In this document: positions 13,282-22,071 of the stretch, one piece after another
Numbering within the stretch: the stretch's first letter is position 1
Layout of the letters: each line of letters opens with the position of its first letter
Source of the DNA: Gemmatimonadaceae bacterium
GTDB lineage: Bacteria; Gemmatimonadota; Gemmatimonadetes; Gemmatimonadales; Gemmatimonadaceae
DNA: 64,000 nt
Direction: 5' to 3'
NCBI GenBank assembly: GCA_035606695.1
Contig: DATNEW010000029.1
Span: 1-64,000 of the forward strand
Notes under the pieces: generated by a model
Told to the model about the DNA's origin: nothing
What the model saw: the letters and a program-made list of their open reading frames with translations, nothing else
Database searches by the model: none
Position numbers and translations under genes: made by a program

Positions 13282-15936
13282 TCACCCTTCCCGCAACGCC
13301 ACCACCGGGTCGATCCGCGACGCCCTGCGCGCCGGCACATAGCCGCTCACGATCGCCACCGCGAACAACACACACACCATCGCGACGTACGTGACGGGAT
13401 CCGCCGGCGTCACGCCAAACAAGAAGCCGCTCAACGTTTGCCCGGCAATCCACGCGCCGGCCGTGCCGATCACGACGCCCACGACCGCCAGGCGCAGCGT
13501 CTCGCGAATGATGCGCGCCTGCACCACCCCCGGCGTCGCGCCCAGCGCCATGCGCACGCCGATCTCCTGCGTGCGATGCGTGACGGTGTACGAGATCACA
13601 CCATAGATCCCGAGCAACGCCAGACACAATGCAAAAACTGTAAAGCCGCCAAGCAGCGCGGTGAAGAACTTCCGAGGCGAGACCGACCGGTTCACCGCCG
13701 CGTCGAGCGTGTGAATCTCGTTCGTCGCCAGGTGTGGATCGATCGACGCGAGCTGCCGGCGAAGAGCACCTGCCAATGACGCCGGCTCGAGACTCGTGCG
13801 CACGATGAGCGTCACGGTCGACTGACTGAATTCCTGCCGCGTCGGGAGATACGCCTGCACGCCAGCGCTCTGCTCGACGGACAGATTGCGCACGTCGGCG
13901 ACGATGCCCACCACACGCCGATCGAAGTTGCCTCCCAGGCGCACCAGCTTGTTCAGCGCGCTCTGACCGGGCCACAACGTCTTCGCGCCGGTCTCATTCA
14001 GCAGGACCACCGGCTCGGTCGCCGTGACGTCATGGGGCGAGATGTCGCGGCCCGCGACGAGCTTCATGCCCATCGCGTCGAGATACCCGTCGCTTGCCAC
14101 GCGAATGAATGCGCTCGTCCAATGTCCCTTTCGATACTCCTGACCGCCGGGCGTGATGCCCCAACTCCGATTGCTGCCGAGCGGAATGCCATCGGCAATG
14201 GCCGCGGCGCTCACACCGGGAATGCTCCGCGTGCTCGCCAGCACGTTGTCGATGTAGCTCACGAGCTCGTCCTTCGTCTTGAAGTTCTGGTCCGGATCCA
14301 CCCGAACCGCCGCGACACGCTGCGGCCGGAACCCAAGATCGACGTCGAGCACCTTGAGAAAACTGTGAACGAGCAGCCCTGATCCCACGAGCAGCACGCA
14401 CGCAAGCGCGATCTCCGACACCACGAGACCGCGGCGCATCCACTGGCTGCGGCGGCTATCCGTTGCCGCGCGGCCCGACGCCTTGAGCGTATCGTGTACG
14501 CCGGCCTCCGACATCTGAAGCGCCGGCACCATACCGAACGCCAGTCCCGCGCCGGCGGCCAACAACACCGTGAACGCGAGCGCGCGCGCATCGAGCGTGA
14601 CGTCCGCAAGGCGCGGCAAGCTCACGGCATCCATGTGCGCGATGGCGTTGGTGCCGATCGCGGCCAACGCGAGACCGACGACCGCGCCGCACGCCGAGAG
14701 TACGAGGCTCTCCGTGAGCATCTGGCGAATGAGACGCCCGCGACCGGCGCCGAGTGCGGCACGAATTGCCATTTCCTTCTGTCGAGTCGTCGCGCGAGCG
14801 AGGAGCAGATTCGACAAGTTCGCGCACACGATCAGCATCACGACGCCCACGGCGAACGCGAGCACCACGAGGCCGAATCGCGCCCGTCCGCTCACGTGCT
14901 CCGCGAGCGGCGACACGACTCCATCGAACTTGTTGGCATTCGGATTCTCGGCAGTGACGCGCGGCGACAGGACGCGAAGCTCGGCCGCCGCCGATTGCAC
15001 CGTCGCGCCAGGCGCGAGCCGGCCAACCACGGCGAACGTGTTGCCCCAGCGGTTGGTCGCGGGCGACAGCGGAATCGGCGTGTACAGATCGATCCGCGCG
15101 CCCGGCGCGAACACCGAACCGAAGTCAAATGAGGCAGGCAACACGCCGACGACCGTCGTCGGGTCGCCGTTCAACGTGATCCGCTTGCCGATGATCGCGC
15201 GATCGGACGCAAAGCGCCGCTCCCAGAGCGCATGACTGATCATGACGGGGCTCGGACCGTTCCAAACACTCTCCTCGGGCGTGAAGTTGCGGCCGAGCAC
15301 GGGATGCACGCCGAGCAGCGGAAAGAAGTTCTGCGTGACGGGAACGGCGCTGAGGCGAATCGATTCCGAACCTTCGCTCAACGTGATGTCGCCGTCACCG
15401 TAGAACGCCGCGTAGGCCGCGACGTCGGTGAACGATCCATTCTCCCGCTTGAACGAGAGGAGTGGATTGACCTGGAACGTCTGCGCCGAGAGTCCGGGCT
15501 CCGTGCCGTTCTGAATCCACACGAGTCGATTGGGATTCGCGAACGGCAGGGGCCGCAGCAACAGGCCGTTCGCGACGCTGAACACCGTGGCGCTCGCGCC
15601 AATGCCGAGCGCGACGATCGCGATCGAAAACGCGGCAAAGGCCTTGTCGCGGCGCAGCGCGCGAACGGCGTATCGCAGATCCTGCCGCATGCCATCGAGC
15701 GTTTCACGAACTCTCATGCTGCGCTCCCGTGCGGCGGCTGAGGTGTGTAGCGAAGCGCTGGCTTCATCGACCGACGCTCCGAGCCGACGAACCGCCTCGG
15801 CACGCGCCTCGCTCGGGGACATTCCTTGCGCGACGAGATCATCCACGCGCTCCGCGAGGAACGCGTGTAGCTCCTCGTCGACGTCGGCGGCCGCGGCGGC
15901 GTCGCTGCGCAGCGGCAGGCGGAAGAGGCGTCGCAT
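13282..15936 (-). CDS. ADOP-type ABC transporter permease (MacB/FtsX fold) with N-terminal prefix
   Basis: The product is 884 residues. ATG 15936 is chosen with GAGGATC upstream. A ~60-residue cytoplasmic prefix (DVDEELHAFLAERVDDLV, GMSPSEARAEAVRRLG) precedes the first membrane segment (about 100-125, FAAFSIAIVALGIGASATVF). A large periplasmic MacB-like domain follows, then the FtsX helices with RQKEMAIRAALGAGRGRLIR near the middle. A duplicated second half ends in IGVRMALGATPGVV and VPARRASRIDPVVALREG. The order PCD-FtsX-PCD-FtsX is the duplicated orphan permease architecture. No ATPase is encoded nearby. It lies 4 bp after a padR gene in one operon. Confidence 0.92.
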   Translation of the reverse strand: MRRLFRLPLRSDAAAAADVDEELHAFLAERVDDLVAQGMSPSEARAEAVRRLGASVDEASASLHTSAAARERSMRVRETLDGMRQDLRYAVRALRRDKAFAAFSIAIVALGIGASATVFSVANGLLLRPLPFANPNRLVWIQNGTEPGLSAQTFQVNPLLSFKRENGSFTDVAAYAAFYGDGDITLSEGSESIRLSAVPVTQNFFPLLGVHPVLGRNFTPEESVWNGPSPVMISHALWERRFASDRAIIGKRITLNGDPTTVVGVLPASFDFGSVFAPGARIDLYTPIPLSPATNRWGNTFAVVGRLAPGATVQSAAAELRVLSPRVTAENPNANKFDGVVSPLAEHVSGRARFGLVVLAFAVGVVMLIVCANLSNLLLARATTRQKEMAIRAALGAGRGRLIRQMLTESLVLSACGAVVGLALAAIGTNAIAHMDAVSLPRLADVTLDARALAFTVLLAAGAGLAFGMVPALQMSEAGVHDTLKASGRAATDSRRSQWMRRGLVVSEIALACVLLVGSGLLVHSFLKVLDVDLGFRPQRVAAVRVDPDQNFKTKDELVSYIDNVLASTRSIPGVSAAAIADGIPLGSNRSWGITPGGQEYRKGHWTSAFIRVASDGYLDAMGMKLVAGRDISPHDVTATEPVVLLNETGAKTLWPGQSALNKLVRLGGNFDRRVVGIVADVRNLSVEQSAGVQAYLPTRQEFSQSTVTLIVRTSLEPASLAGALRRQLASIDPHLATNEIHTLDAAVNRSVSPRKFFTALLGGFTVFALCLALLGIYGVISYTVTHRTQEIGVRMALGATPGVVQARIIRETLRLAVVGVVIGTAGAWIAGQTLSGFLFGVTPADPVTYVAMVCVLFAVAIVSGYVPARRASRIDPVVALREG

Positions 15937-15940
15937 CGGA

Positions 15941-16270
15941 TCAGATCCTCGCCGAACGAGCGGTGAGTACACTCATGAGCGCGTCGAACTGATCGATCAG
16001 CGCCGCCGACTCCGCGCGCAGCGCGGCCCGGCCGGCCTGGGTGAGCTTGTAGTAGCGAGCGCGCCGTTCGTTGGCGGTGACGCCCCACTCCGCCGACAGA
16101 AGTCCGCGCGCCTCGAGCCGGTGCAGGGCCTGGAGCAATCCCGCATCGGTGATGTCCAACCGTCCACTCGAGCGCGCCTCGAGCCATTTGGTGATCTCGA
16201 ACCCGTGCATCGGTCCCCAGGACAGGGTTTTGAGGACCAGGACGTCGAGCGTTCCCTTGAGCAGTGCCAT
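15941..16270 (-). CDS. PadR-family transcriptional regulator
   Basis: The 109-residue product starts MALLKGTLDVLVLKTLSWGP and contains MHGFEITKWLE, LLQALHRLEARGLLSAEWG and ARYYKLTQAGRAAL, the PadR winged-helix signature. ATG 16270 is chosen over an upstream in-frame start because it aligns with the family start and has GGGGGAA upstream. A perfect inverted repeat lies 10 bp upstream (16281-16303), consistent with autorepression. It is cotranscribed with the downstream permease. Confidence 0.93.
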   Translation of the reverse strand: MALLKGTLDVLVLKTLSWGPMHGFEITKWLEARSSGRLDITDAGLLQALHRLEARGLLSAEWGVTANERRARYYKLTQAGRAALRAESAALIDQFDALMSVLTARSARI

Positions 16271-16280
16271 GCGTTCCCCC

Positions 16281-16303
16281 AAGTGTCTTTCCCTAAGACA
16301 CTT
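16281..16303. promoter_or_regulatory. Perfect inverted repeat, likely PadR operator
   Basis: AAGTGTCTT (16281-16289) and AAGACACTT (16295-16303) are perfect 9-bp arms with a 5-bp spacer, 10 bp upstream of padR. The position fits an autoregulatory operator; binding is inferred. Confidence 0.65.
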
Positions 16304-16310
16304 GCTCCGC

Positions 16311-16355
16311 AAAAAGGGTTGGAACAGCCGCGAGACGGCCATTCCAACCCTTTTT
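16311..16355 (-). terminator. Intrinsic terminator after the Asp-box propeller gene
   Basis: Arms AAAAAGGGTTGGAA (16311-16324) and TTCCAACCCTTTTT (16342-16355) pair perfectly over 14 bp, with an extra inner GCCG/CGGC pairing. On the minus strand the hairpin ends in five T, 27 bp after the stop of the gene at 16382. It separates that operon from padR. Confidence 0.85.
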
Positions 16356-16381
16356 CGAGAGGCTGCCGCGGTCGGCGGCGC

Positions 16382-19300
16382 TTACGGCTTCAGCGCGGCG
16401 AGCTCTTTCTCGATCGCCGCCACTTCCGCCTTCGCCTCGACGAGCGCCTGCCGATATTGCGCGCTCGGCGGATACAAACTGCCTTGCTGCGCGCCGTTTC
16501 CATTGTATGCCCGAGCAATCGCGCCAAGCTTGGCGCGCGGCGCATCGCGCCCGCCGGTGAGGCGCCGCTCGAGCGCGACGAGCTTCGCCGAATCGGCACC
16601 GGTCGCGCCGGTGCGCCGCTGCCGAAGCGTCGCCGCCATCTGCTCGACCTTCACCTGCTGCGCTTGCACGTCGAGCAGAAAGGTTTCGCGCGCCTTGTGC
16701 TGCGCGACCGTCACCGGCAGCGCGGGATCACCGCGCACCTCGAACGTGCGGCTCGTCGTGTCGCCGTCGACGTCGAGCGTAACGGAGTATGTGCCCGGCG
16801 ACACGTACGGTCCACGATTGCCGATCTCGTGCATCGGAATCGGCAGAGCAGGGCGGCCGCCGCGACCGCCGGTGGCTTCCTCACCGCCGCCACCGCCTTC
16901 CTCGCCGCCGCCGCGACCGGGCGTGGCCGGCGGCGGCTCATGGCGAAGATCCCACACGCTGCGATTGATCACGTCCGCCGCCGTCTTGCCGTCGACCGTG
17001 CGAATCACTTTTCCAGTCGGCCCGCGAACGACGAGCCGCACCTTCTGCGCGGGCTTGCTGAGCCAGTAGGTGAACGTCGCGCCGTCGGCGGGATTCTCCG
17101 CCGCGAAGAATCCTTGCGCCATGTTCGAGATGTCGTCCCAGTACTGCATGACGGTCGCCCGCGCGGGCGCGAACAAATACATGGACGTCGCTGCAATCCT
17201 GGGCGACCAGTCGGCGAGCGGCGTGGCGTCGTCGAGCACCCATAGCCCGCGGCCGTGCGTCGCGACCACGAGGTCGTGCGTCCGCGGCTGCACGACCATG
17301 TCGTAATAGATGGTCGTCGGCAAATTCGCGGTGAGCTGCGACCAGTGCGCGCCGGAGTCGCGGCTCACGAACAGATGCCGTTCGGTTCCGGCGAGCTCGA
17401 GGTTCGCCTTTCCAGGATACTCATAGATGCTGCGCACCGACGCGTCGCCGGGCAGGCCGTCCGTGATGCGCGTCCATGTCTTGCCGAAGTCGGTCGTGCG
17501 CGCGATGTACGGCGCGAAATCGCCGGAGCGGTGCGCGTCAAATGCCGCGTAGGCCGTTCCGCGCGACGCACTCGACGCAACCACGCGCGAGACGAACGTT
17601 CCGCTCGCGATGCCCGTCCCCGACGTGACCGCGGCGCTCACTTCCTTCCACGTCTTCCCGCCGTCCTGCGACACCTGCACGTTGCCGTCATCCGTGCCCA
17701 CCCACAACACCTTCGCGTCGAGCGGCGACTCGGCGATCGTCGTCAGTTCGCTGCTCGTCGTTTCGCCATCGTTGCGCGAGATGCGAATGTCGCGGCCCTT
17801 CTTGCCCATGAGCGGAATCGTGTCGCGGTTCACCTGCCGCGTGAGATCTTCCGTCCGCGTCCACGTCACGCCGCGATCGTGCGAGATGAAGAGGCGATTC
17901 GCGCCGACGTATACCGTGCCCGGCGTATGCTGCGATGCGATCAGCGGCGCATCCCAATCCCAGCGATATGCCGAGTCGCCTCTAGGCGGGATCGGCTTGA
18001 TGTCGTAGCGATCGCCGGTGATCGGATCGAAGCGCTGGACGTTGCCGTTCGTCGACGACGTATAGATGGTGTGGTAGCCGCTCTTGTCCACGGCTTGGCC
18101 GGTGCCGTCGCTCAACCCGATCTGCACCCAATCCTGATTCAGGATGCCGAGCCAGTGGCGCGTCGCGCTCGGACCCATCCACGAGTGGTTGTCCTGCAGC
18201 CCGCCGTAGATGAAGTACGGATCGCGATCGTCGACCGCGATGTGATAGAACTGCCCGATCGGGATGTTGTTCATCCGCACGTAGGTGTTGCCGAGATCGA
18301 AACTCTCGTTCAACCCGCCGTCGCCGCCGATGATGACGTGCCGCGTATCGCGGGGATCGATCCACATCGTGTGATGGTCGGTCTTGAGCCCGATGTCATA
18401 CGCCGGCGACGTCGGCGCGCCCTCGAACGTGTTGCCGCCGTCTTCGCTTTTCACGATCGTGGTGCCCAGGATCCAGATGCGCTTGTCGGTCGTCGGATCG
18501 ATGAACGGCGCGCTGTAATACATCGGCCGCGGATTCTGGCGGCTCACGCGCCTCCAGGTCGCGCCGGCGTCGTCGCTGCGGTACGTGCCGCTCTCCGTCG
18601 CATGTTCGATGAGCGCGACGACGACGTCCGGGTTGGATTTAGAGATTGCTAAACCGATGCGCCCTTTGTCGCCGGCGGGAATGCCTTTCTCGAGCTTGGT
18701 CCACGTCGCGCCGCCGTCCGTCGTCTTGTACAGCGCGCTACCGGGGCCGCCGCCGTTGAATCCGAATGCGCTGCGCAGACGCTGATACGTCGCCGCGTAG
18801 AGCACGTTGGGATTGCGCGGGTCCATCACCATGTCGGTGGCGCCGGTGAGCGTGTCGACGTAGAGAATCCGATTCCACGTTCTTCCGCCGTCGGTGGTCT
18901 TGTATACGCCGCGTTCGGGCGACGCCTTCCACAGATTTCCCACGGCCGCCGCGTACACGATGTTCGGATCGGTCGGGTGCACGATCACGCGACCGATGCT
19001 GGTCGTGTTCTCGAGCCCGATGTGCGTCCAGGTCGCGCCGGCGTCGGTGGTCTTATAGACGCCCGAACCCCATGACGACGACTGCCGGTTGTTCTGCTCG
19101 CCCGATCCCGCGTAGATGATGCGCGAGTTCGACGGCGCGATCGCGAGATCGCCGAACGTGTTCTCGGGCATCTTGTCGAAGATCGGAAACCAGAATGTGC
19201 CGCGGTTCGTGGTCTTCCAGATGCCGCCCGATGCCGCGGCGACGTAGATCGTCGCGGGGTCGGTGGGATCGACCTCGATGTCGTGAATGCGTCCACCGGT

Positions 19301-19471
19301 CGCGGCGGGGCCGATGTTGCGGAAGTGCAGGGAATCGAATGGCGACTGCTGGGCCGCTCCCGTCGCCGACAGCGACAGAAGCGACAGAAGCGCCAGCAGC
19401 GACGCGAAACGTGAATTGTGACGCAAGACGGAAACTCCGGTGGGGTGCGAGAGCGCGCTCTCGTGCAGCAT
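16382..19471 (-). CDS. Exported Asp-box (BNR/VPS10-like) beta-propeller protein
   Basis: The product is 1029 residues from ATG 19471. A hydrophobic segment (about 22-40, SLLALLSLLSLSATGAAQQ) acts as signal peptide. At least nine Asp-box motifs recur between about residues 85 and 720, for example TTDAGATW, TTDGGRTW, TTDGGATW, SDDAGATW, SHDRGVTW, SQDGGKTW and TTDFGKTW. The C-terminal ~250 residues include a Gly/Glu-rich linker (PGRGGGEEGGGGGEE) and a helical end. Such sortilin/sialidase-fold proteins are often called glycosyl hydrolases, but no catalytic set was identified. Its start overlaps the previous gene's stop (TGATG), so translation is coupled to the cytochrome/copper protein. Confidence 0.88.
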   Translation of the reverse strand: MLHESALSHPTGVSVLRHNSRFASLLALLSLLSLSATGAAQQSPFDSLHFRNIGPAATGGRIHDIEVDPTDPATIYVAAASGGIWKTTNRGTFWFPIFDKMPENTFGDLAIAPSNSRIIYAGSGEQNNRQSSSWGSGVYKTTDAGATWTHIGLENTTSIGRVIVHPTDPNIVYAAAVGNLWKASPERGVYKTTDGGRTWNRILYVDTLTGATDMVMDPRNPNVLYAATYQRLRSAFGFNGGGPGSALYKTTDGGATWTKLEKGIPAGDKGRIGLAISKSNPDVVVALIEHATESGTYRSDDAGATWRRVSRQNPRPMYYSAPFIDPTTDKRIWILGTTIVKSEDGGNTFEGAPTSPAYDIGLKTDHHTMWIDPRDTRHVIIGGDGGLNESFDLGNTYVRMNNIPIGQFYHIAVDDRDPYFIYGGLQDNHSWMGPSATRHWLGILNQDWVQIGLSDGTGQAVDKSGYHTIYTSSTNGNVQRFDPITGDRYDIKPIPPRGDSAYRWDWDAPLIASQHTPGTVYVGANRLFISHDRGVTWTRTEDLTRQVNRDTIPLMGKKGRDIRISRNDGETTSSELTTIAESPLDAKVLWVGTDDGNVQVSQDGGKTWKEVSAAVTSGTGIASGTFVSRVVASSASRGTAYAAFDAHRSGDFAPYIARTTDFGKTWTRITDGLPGDASVRSIYEYPGKANLELAGTERHLFVSRDSGAHWSQLTANLPTTIYYDMVVQPRTHDLVVATHGRGLWVLDDATPLADWSPRIAATSMYLFAPARATVMQYWDDISNMAQGFFAAENPADGATFTYWLSKPAQKVRLVVRGPTGKVIRTVDGKTAADVINRSVWDLRHEPPPATPGRGGGEEGGGGGEEATGGRGGRPALPIPMHEIGNRGPYVSPGTYSVTLDVDGDTTSRTFEVRGDPALPVTVAQHKARETFLLDVQAQQVKVEQMAATLRQRRTGATGADSAKLVALERRLTGGRDAPRAKLGAIARAYNGNGAQQGSLYPPSAQYRQALVEAKAEVAAIEKELAALKP

Positions 19472-20853
19472 CAATGCTGCGTCGTACCGCTCTTCTTCAA
19501 GTTCCTGCTCGGCACACTATACAAAAACCCCGTGTACTGCATCTCTTCCCACGTCTGGTCGCCCCAGTGCACGTCCTTCGTGGGATCGGGATTGTGCTTG
19601 TTCGCCACCGAGTTGTCGTACCACGCCATCGACTTGAGCTTGGCCCCAGCGGGAATCTCGAGCGGCTTGTCGAACAGGTAGTACGTCTGCCAGTTGAAGT
19701 CGTAGTGCGGCACGTCGAGCACGACTTCGCTCGTGCCGTCGGGCTTCTCGAGCGTGTAGCGCCACTTCACGCCGCGCAGATGCGTGTGCGGCAGCAAGCC
19801 CCAGATGCGCACGGGCTGCGTCGCGGTGATCTCGGACGGAACCGAGTCCTTGCCGCCCGCTGGGATCGTGAAGGATCCATTCGTGAACGCCGCCATCGAG
19901 ATCTCTTCGTTCGGTGGCTCCGCCGCGAACTTGAAGCCCACCTTCGAGCGATCCATCATGTCGTGCCCCTTCGCCGTGTAGTGCATCTGGAACGTGAGGA
20001 CCGTGCCCGCGCGAATCTTGAGCGCGGTGCCCTTTGCGAATTCCATCACGTTCGTGCCGGGCGCGGTGCCGCCGATCAAGGTGCCGAGTTGCCGCGGCGG
20101 TGCGTGAAGCGTGTCCTGGCGCGGTGGCTCGGGCTGCTGCCGATACGCGGGATTGCGCAAGAACAGCGGCTGCGGACGCGGCGTACCGGGTGGCGGGGCC
20201 GTCGGCGCGGATTGTTGCTGCGCGCCCGGCTGCGGCGGCGTGTAGGCGTAGACGAGAATGTGATGCACGACTTGCCGCGCGCCGGGCATGAATTCCATCG
20301 CCTGAATCCACTTGTCTTCGGTGAATCCCGTCGGCACCTGAAAGTACTGATACTCGATCGTGCCGCTCGCCGGTACATGGAACGACTCGGGCATCTCGAC
20401 GATCGCGTCCGGTGTGCCGATCGACCAGCTCGTGGGATATACGGGCTTGGGCGGGAGATCCTTCGCGTCGCCGGCCTTGGCTCCCGCATCGATCCAGTCG
20501 AGAATCGTCTGCTTGTCCGCATCGCTCAAGCGACGATCGTTGCGGAAAACACCATGCGGACCCTCGGCATGCCAGGGCGGCATTGCGCCGGTCTTCACGG
20601 CGTCCCTGATCTCGTCGACGTGATCCGCCGCGCTGTCGTAGTCGAGCAGCGAGAACGGACCCTGGCCGCCGGGGCGATGACACATCGCGCAATTGTGGTA
20701 GACGATGGGCGCCACGTCCTTGGCGAACGTTGGGTCGGCGCGGTGCGCACCGAGTGGTCCGTTGGGAGAAGCGAGCACGACACCGGCGATCGTCAGCGTC
20801 GCGATACCGAGCAATGGAACGAGGGGGATCGAACCGGGGCGGGACGACGGCAT
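19471..20853 (-). CDS. Exported heme c / copper monooxygenase-like protein
   Basis: The product is 460 residues. ATG 20853 is chosen with AGGAG seven bases upstream, because it begins a signal sequence (about 10-29). The N-terminal cytochrome c domain carries CAMCH (55-59) and an Asp-rich helix pattern (LSDADKQTILDWIDAGA). The C-terminal half has Cu-binding-like motifs of ascorbate-dependent type II monooxygenases: VVHHILVYAY, FQMHYTAKG and LPHTHLRGVKW. A Pro/Gln-rich insert separates them. A periplasmic heme-copper oxidoreductase is inferred; the substrate is unknown. Its stop overlaps the downstream propeller gene by one base. Confidence 0.85.
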   Translation of the reverse strand: MPSSRPGSIPLVPLLGIATLTIAGVVLASPNGPLGAHRADPTFAKDVAPIVYHNCAMCHRPGGQGPFSLLDYDSAADHVDEIRDAVKTGAMPPWHAEGPHGVFRNDRRLSDADKQTILDWIDAGAKAGDAKDLPPKPVYPTSWSIGTPDAIVEMPESFHVPASGTIEYQYFQVPTGFTEDKWIQAMEFMPGARQVVHHILVYAYTPPQPGAQQQSAPTAPPPGTPRPQPLFLRNPAYRQQPEPPRQDTLHAPPRQLGTLIGGTAPGTNVMEFAKGTALKIRAGTVLTFQMHYTAKGHDMMDRSKVGFKFAAEPPNEEISMAAFTNGSFTIPAGGKDSVPSEITATQPVRIWGLLPHTHLRGVKWRYTLEKPDGTSEVVLDVPHYDFNWQTYYLFDKPLEIPAGAKLKSMAWYDNSVANKHNPDPTKDVHWGDQTWEEMQYTGFLYSVPSRNLKKSGTTQH

Positions 20854-21018
20854 TGAGAGCTCCTGGAGGTGAGCCAATCTAGCAAAAGAGTGGGAGCGCG
20901 GCGATATCGTCACAATCGGCCGCGCCTGCGTTGAGCCGAATCGGCGCTTTGGCGAGCGTGGCCGTTTTTGTCGGATCAGCGTCATTGCGGCCATCGTGAT
21001 TCTTCGCGATCGTGCTGC

Positions 21019-22008
21019 ATGTCGCGTCGCATTGGCATCCTTGGCTTCGAGAATCTTCAGGCGCTCGACCTCGTCGGCCCCGCGGACGTGTTCTGCTCCG
21101 ACGCGCTGTCGGTGCCCGAATTCGCCGTCGACGGCGAGCCGCCGTACGAGCTCGTCGTGATCGGCGTCGACTCCAAGCACTTCACCGCGAGTAACGGCGT
21201 CGCGTTCACGGCGCGTCACGTGATTCCAACCAGTACCGAGCTCGATACGCTCATCGTCCCCGGCGGGAGCGGACTTCGCGCGGGCGGGCTGGCCGAGCGC
21301 GTAGCGAAATGGGTGAGCGGGCGAGCGACGAACATTCGGCGAATCGCGAGCGTGTGCACGGGGATCTATGGACTCGCACCGACCGGCCTCCTCGACGGCC
21401 GCGACGTCGCGACGCATTGGGGATTTGCCGACGACGTGCAGCGCCGATTTCCGAAGCTGCGCGTCGATCGCGACGCGCTCTTTCACAAGGCCGATCGCTT
21501 TTATACGTCGGCGGGCATCTCGGCCGGAATCGACCTCGCGCTGGCGATGATCGAAGAAGACCTGGGTCCGGAAGCCGCGCTCGCCGTCGCGCGCGAGATG
21601 GTCGTGTATCTCAAGCGCTCGGGCGGACAGAATCAGTACTCCGAGCCGCTGCGCTTTCAGGTCGAATCCAGCGATCGGTTCGCCGACATCGCCGCGTGGA
21701 TTCCCACGCACCTGCGGGCGGATCTGTCCGTCGAGGCGCTCGCCCAGCGCGCCTGCCTGAGCGTTCGACAATTCTCGCGCGCGTTCAAGGATCGCTTCCA
21801 GGTCACGCCGGCGGTCTTCGTCGAGGAAGCGCGTCTCACGGAGGCCTGCCGCCGGCTCGCGGCTCGACGGTCGAGCGTGGAGGCCGTCGCGCGCTCGGTG
21901 GGATACGCGAGCGACGACGCGTTTCGCCGCGCCTTCGAGCGGCGCTTCGGAGTGTCGCCCAAACACTACCGCAGCCGATTCGACCTCGTCAGCAAACCGT
22001 TCATGTAA
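21019..22008 (+). CDS. GlxA-family transcriptional regulator (DJ-1/PfpI + AraC HTH)
   Basis: The product is 329 residues from ATG 21019. The N-terminal DJ-1/PfpI-like domain (about 1-175) contains LDLVGPADVF, LIVPGGSGLR and the Cys113 elbow RIASVCTGIYGLAPTGLL followed by GRDVATHW. The C-terminal AraC-type double HTH (about 225-325) has LAQRACLSVRQFSRAFKDRF and VAFSVGYxSDDAFRRAF-like sequence ending FGVSPKHYR. Family members sense small molecules and activate catabolic genes. It diverges from the heme-copper gene across 165 bp with no recognised operator, so that operon is a possible target. Confidence 0.93.
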   Translation: MSRRIGILGFENLQALDLVGPADVFCSDALSVPEFAVDGEPPYELVVIGVDSKHFTASNGVAFTARHVIPTSTELDTLIVPGGSGLRAGGLAERVAKWVSGRATNIRRIASVCTGIYGLAPTGLLDGRDVATHWGFADDVQRRFPKLRVDRDALFHKADRFYTSAGISAGIDLALAMIEEDLGPEAALAVAREMVVYLKRSGGQNQYSEPLRFQVESSDRFADIAAWIPTHLRADLSVEALAQRACLSVRQFSRAFKDRFQVTPAVFVEEARLTEACRRLAARRSSVEAVARSVGYASDDAFRRAFERRFGVSPKHYRSRFDLVSKPFM

Positions 22009-22071
22009 ATCGACTGTCAGAGCCGGCGGTACCCAACACGCGTGACGCGGTGCACCTCTGGAGGACGGTCA

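Noticed and set aside
17255-18652. 465-codon plus-strand frame opposite the Asp-box propeller
   Set aside because: Composition is Arg/Val/Asp-rich shadow sequence; the minus strand carries repeated Asp-box motifs.
20854-21966. N-terminal extension of the heme/copper gene antisense to the GlxA gene
   Set aside because: The longer frame is antisense to a clear regulator; the signal peptide and ribosome site place the start at 20853.
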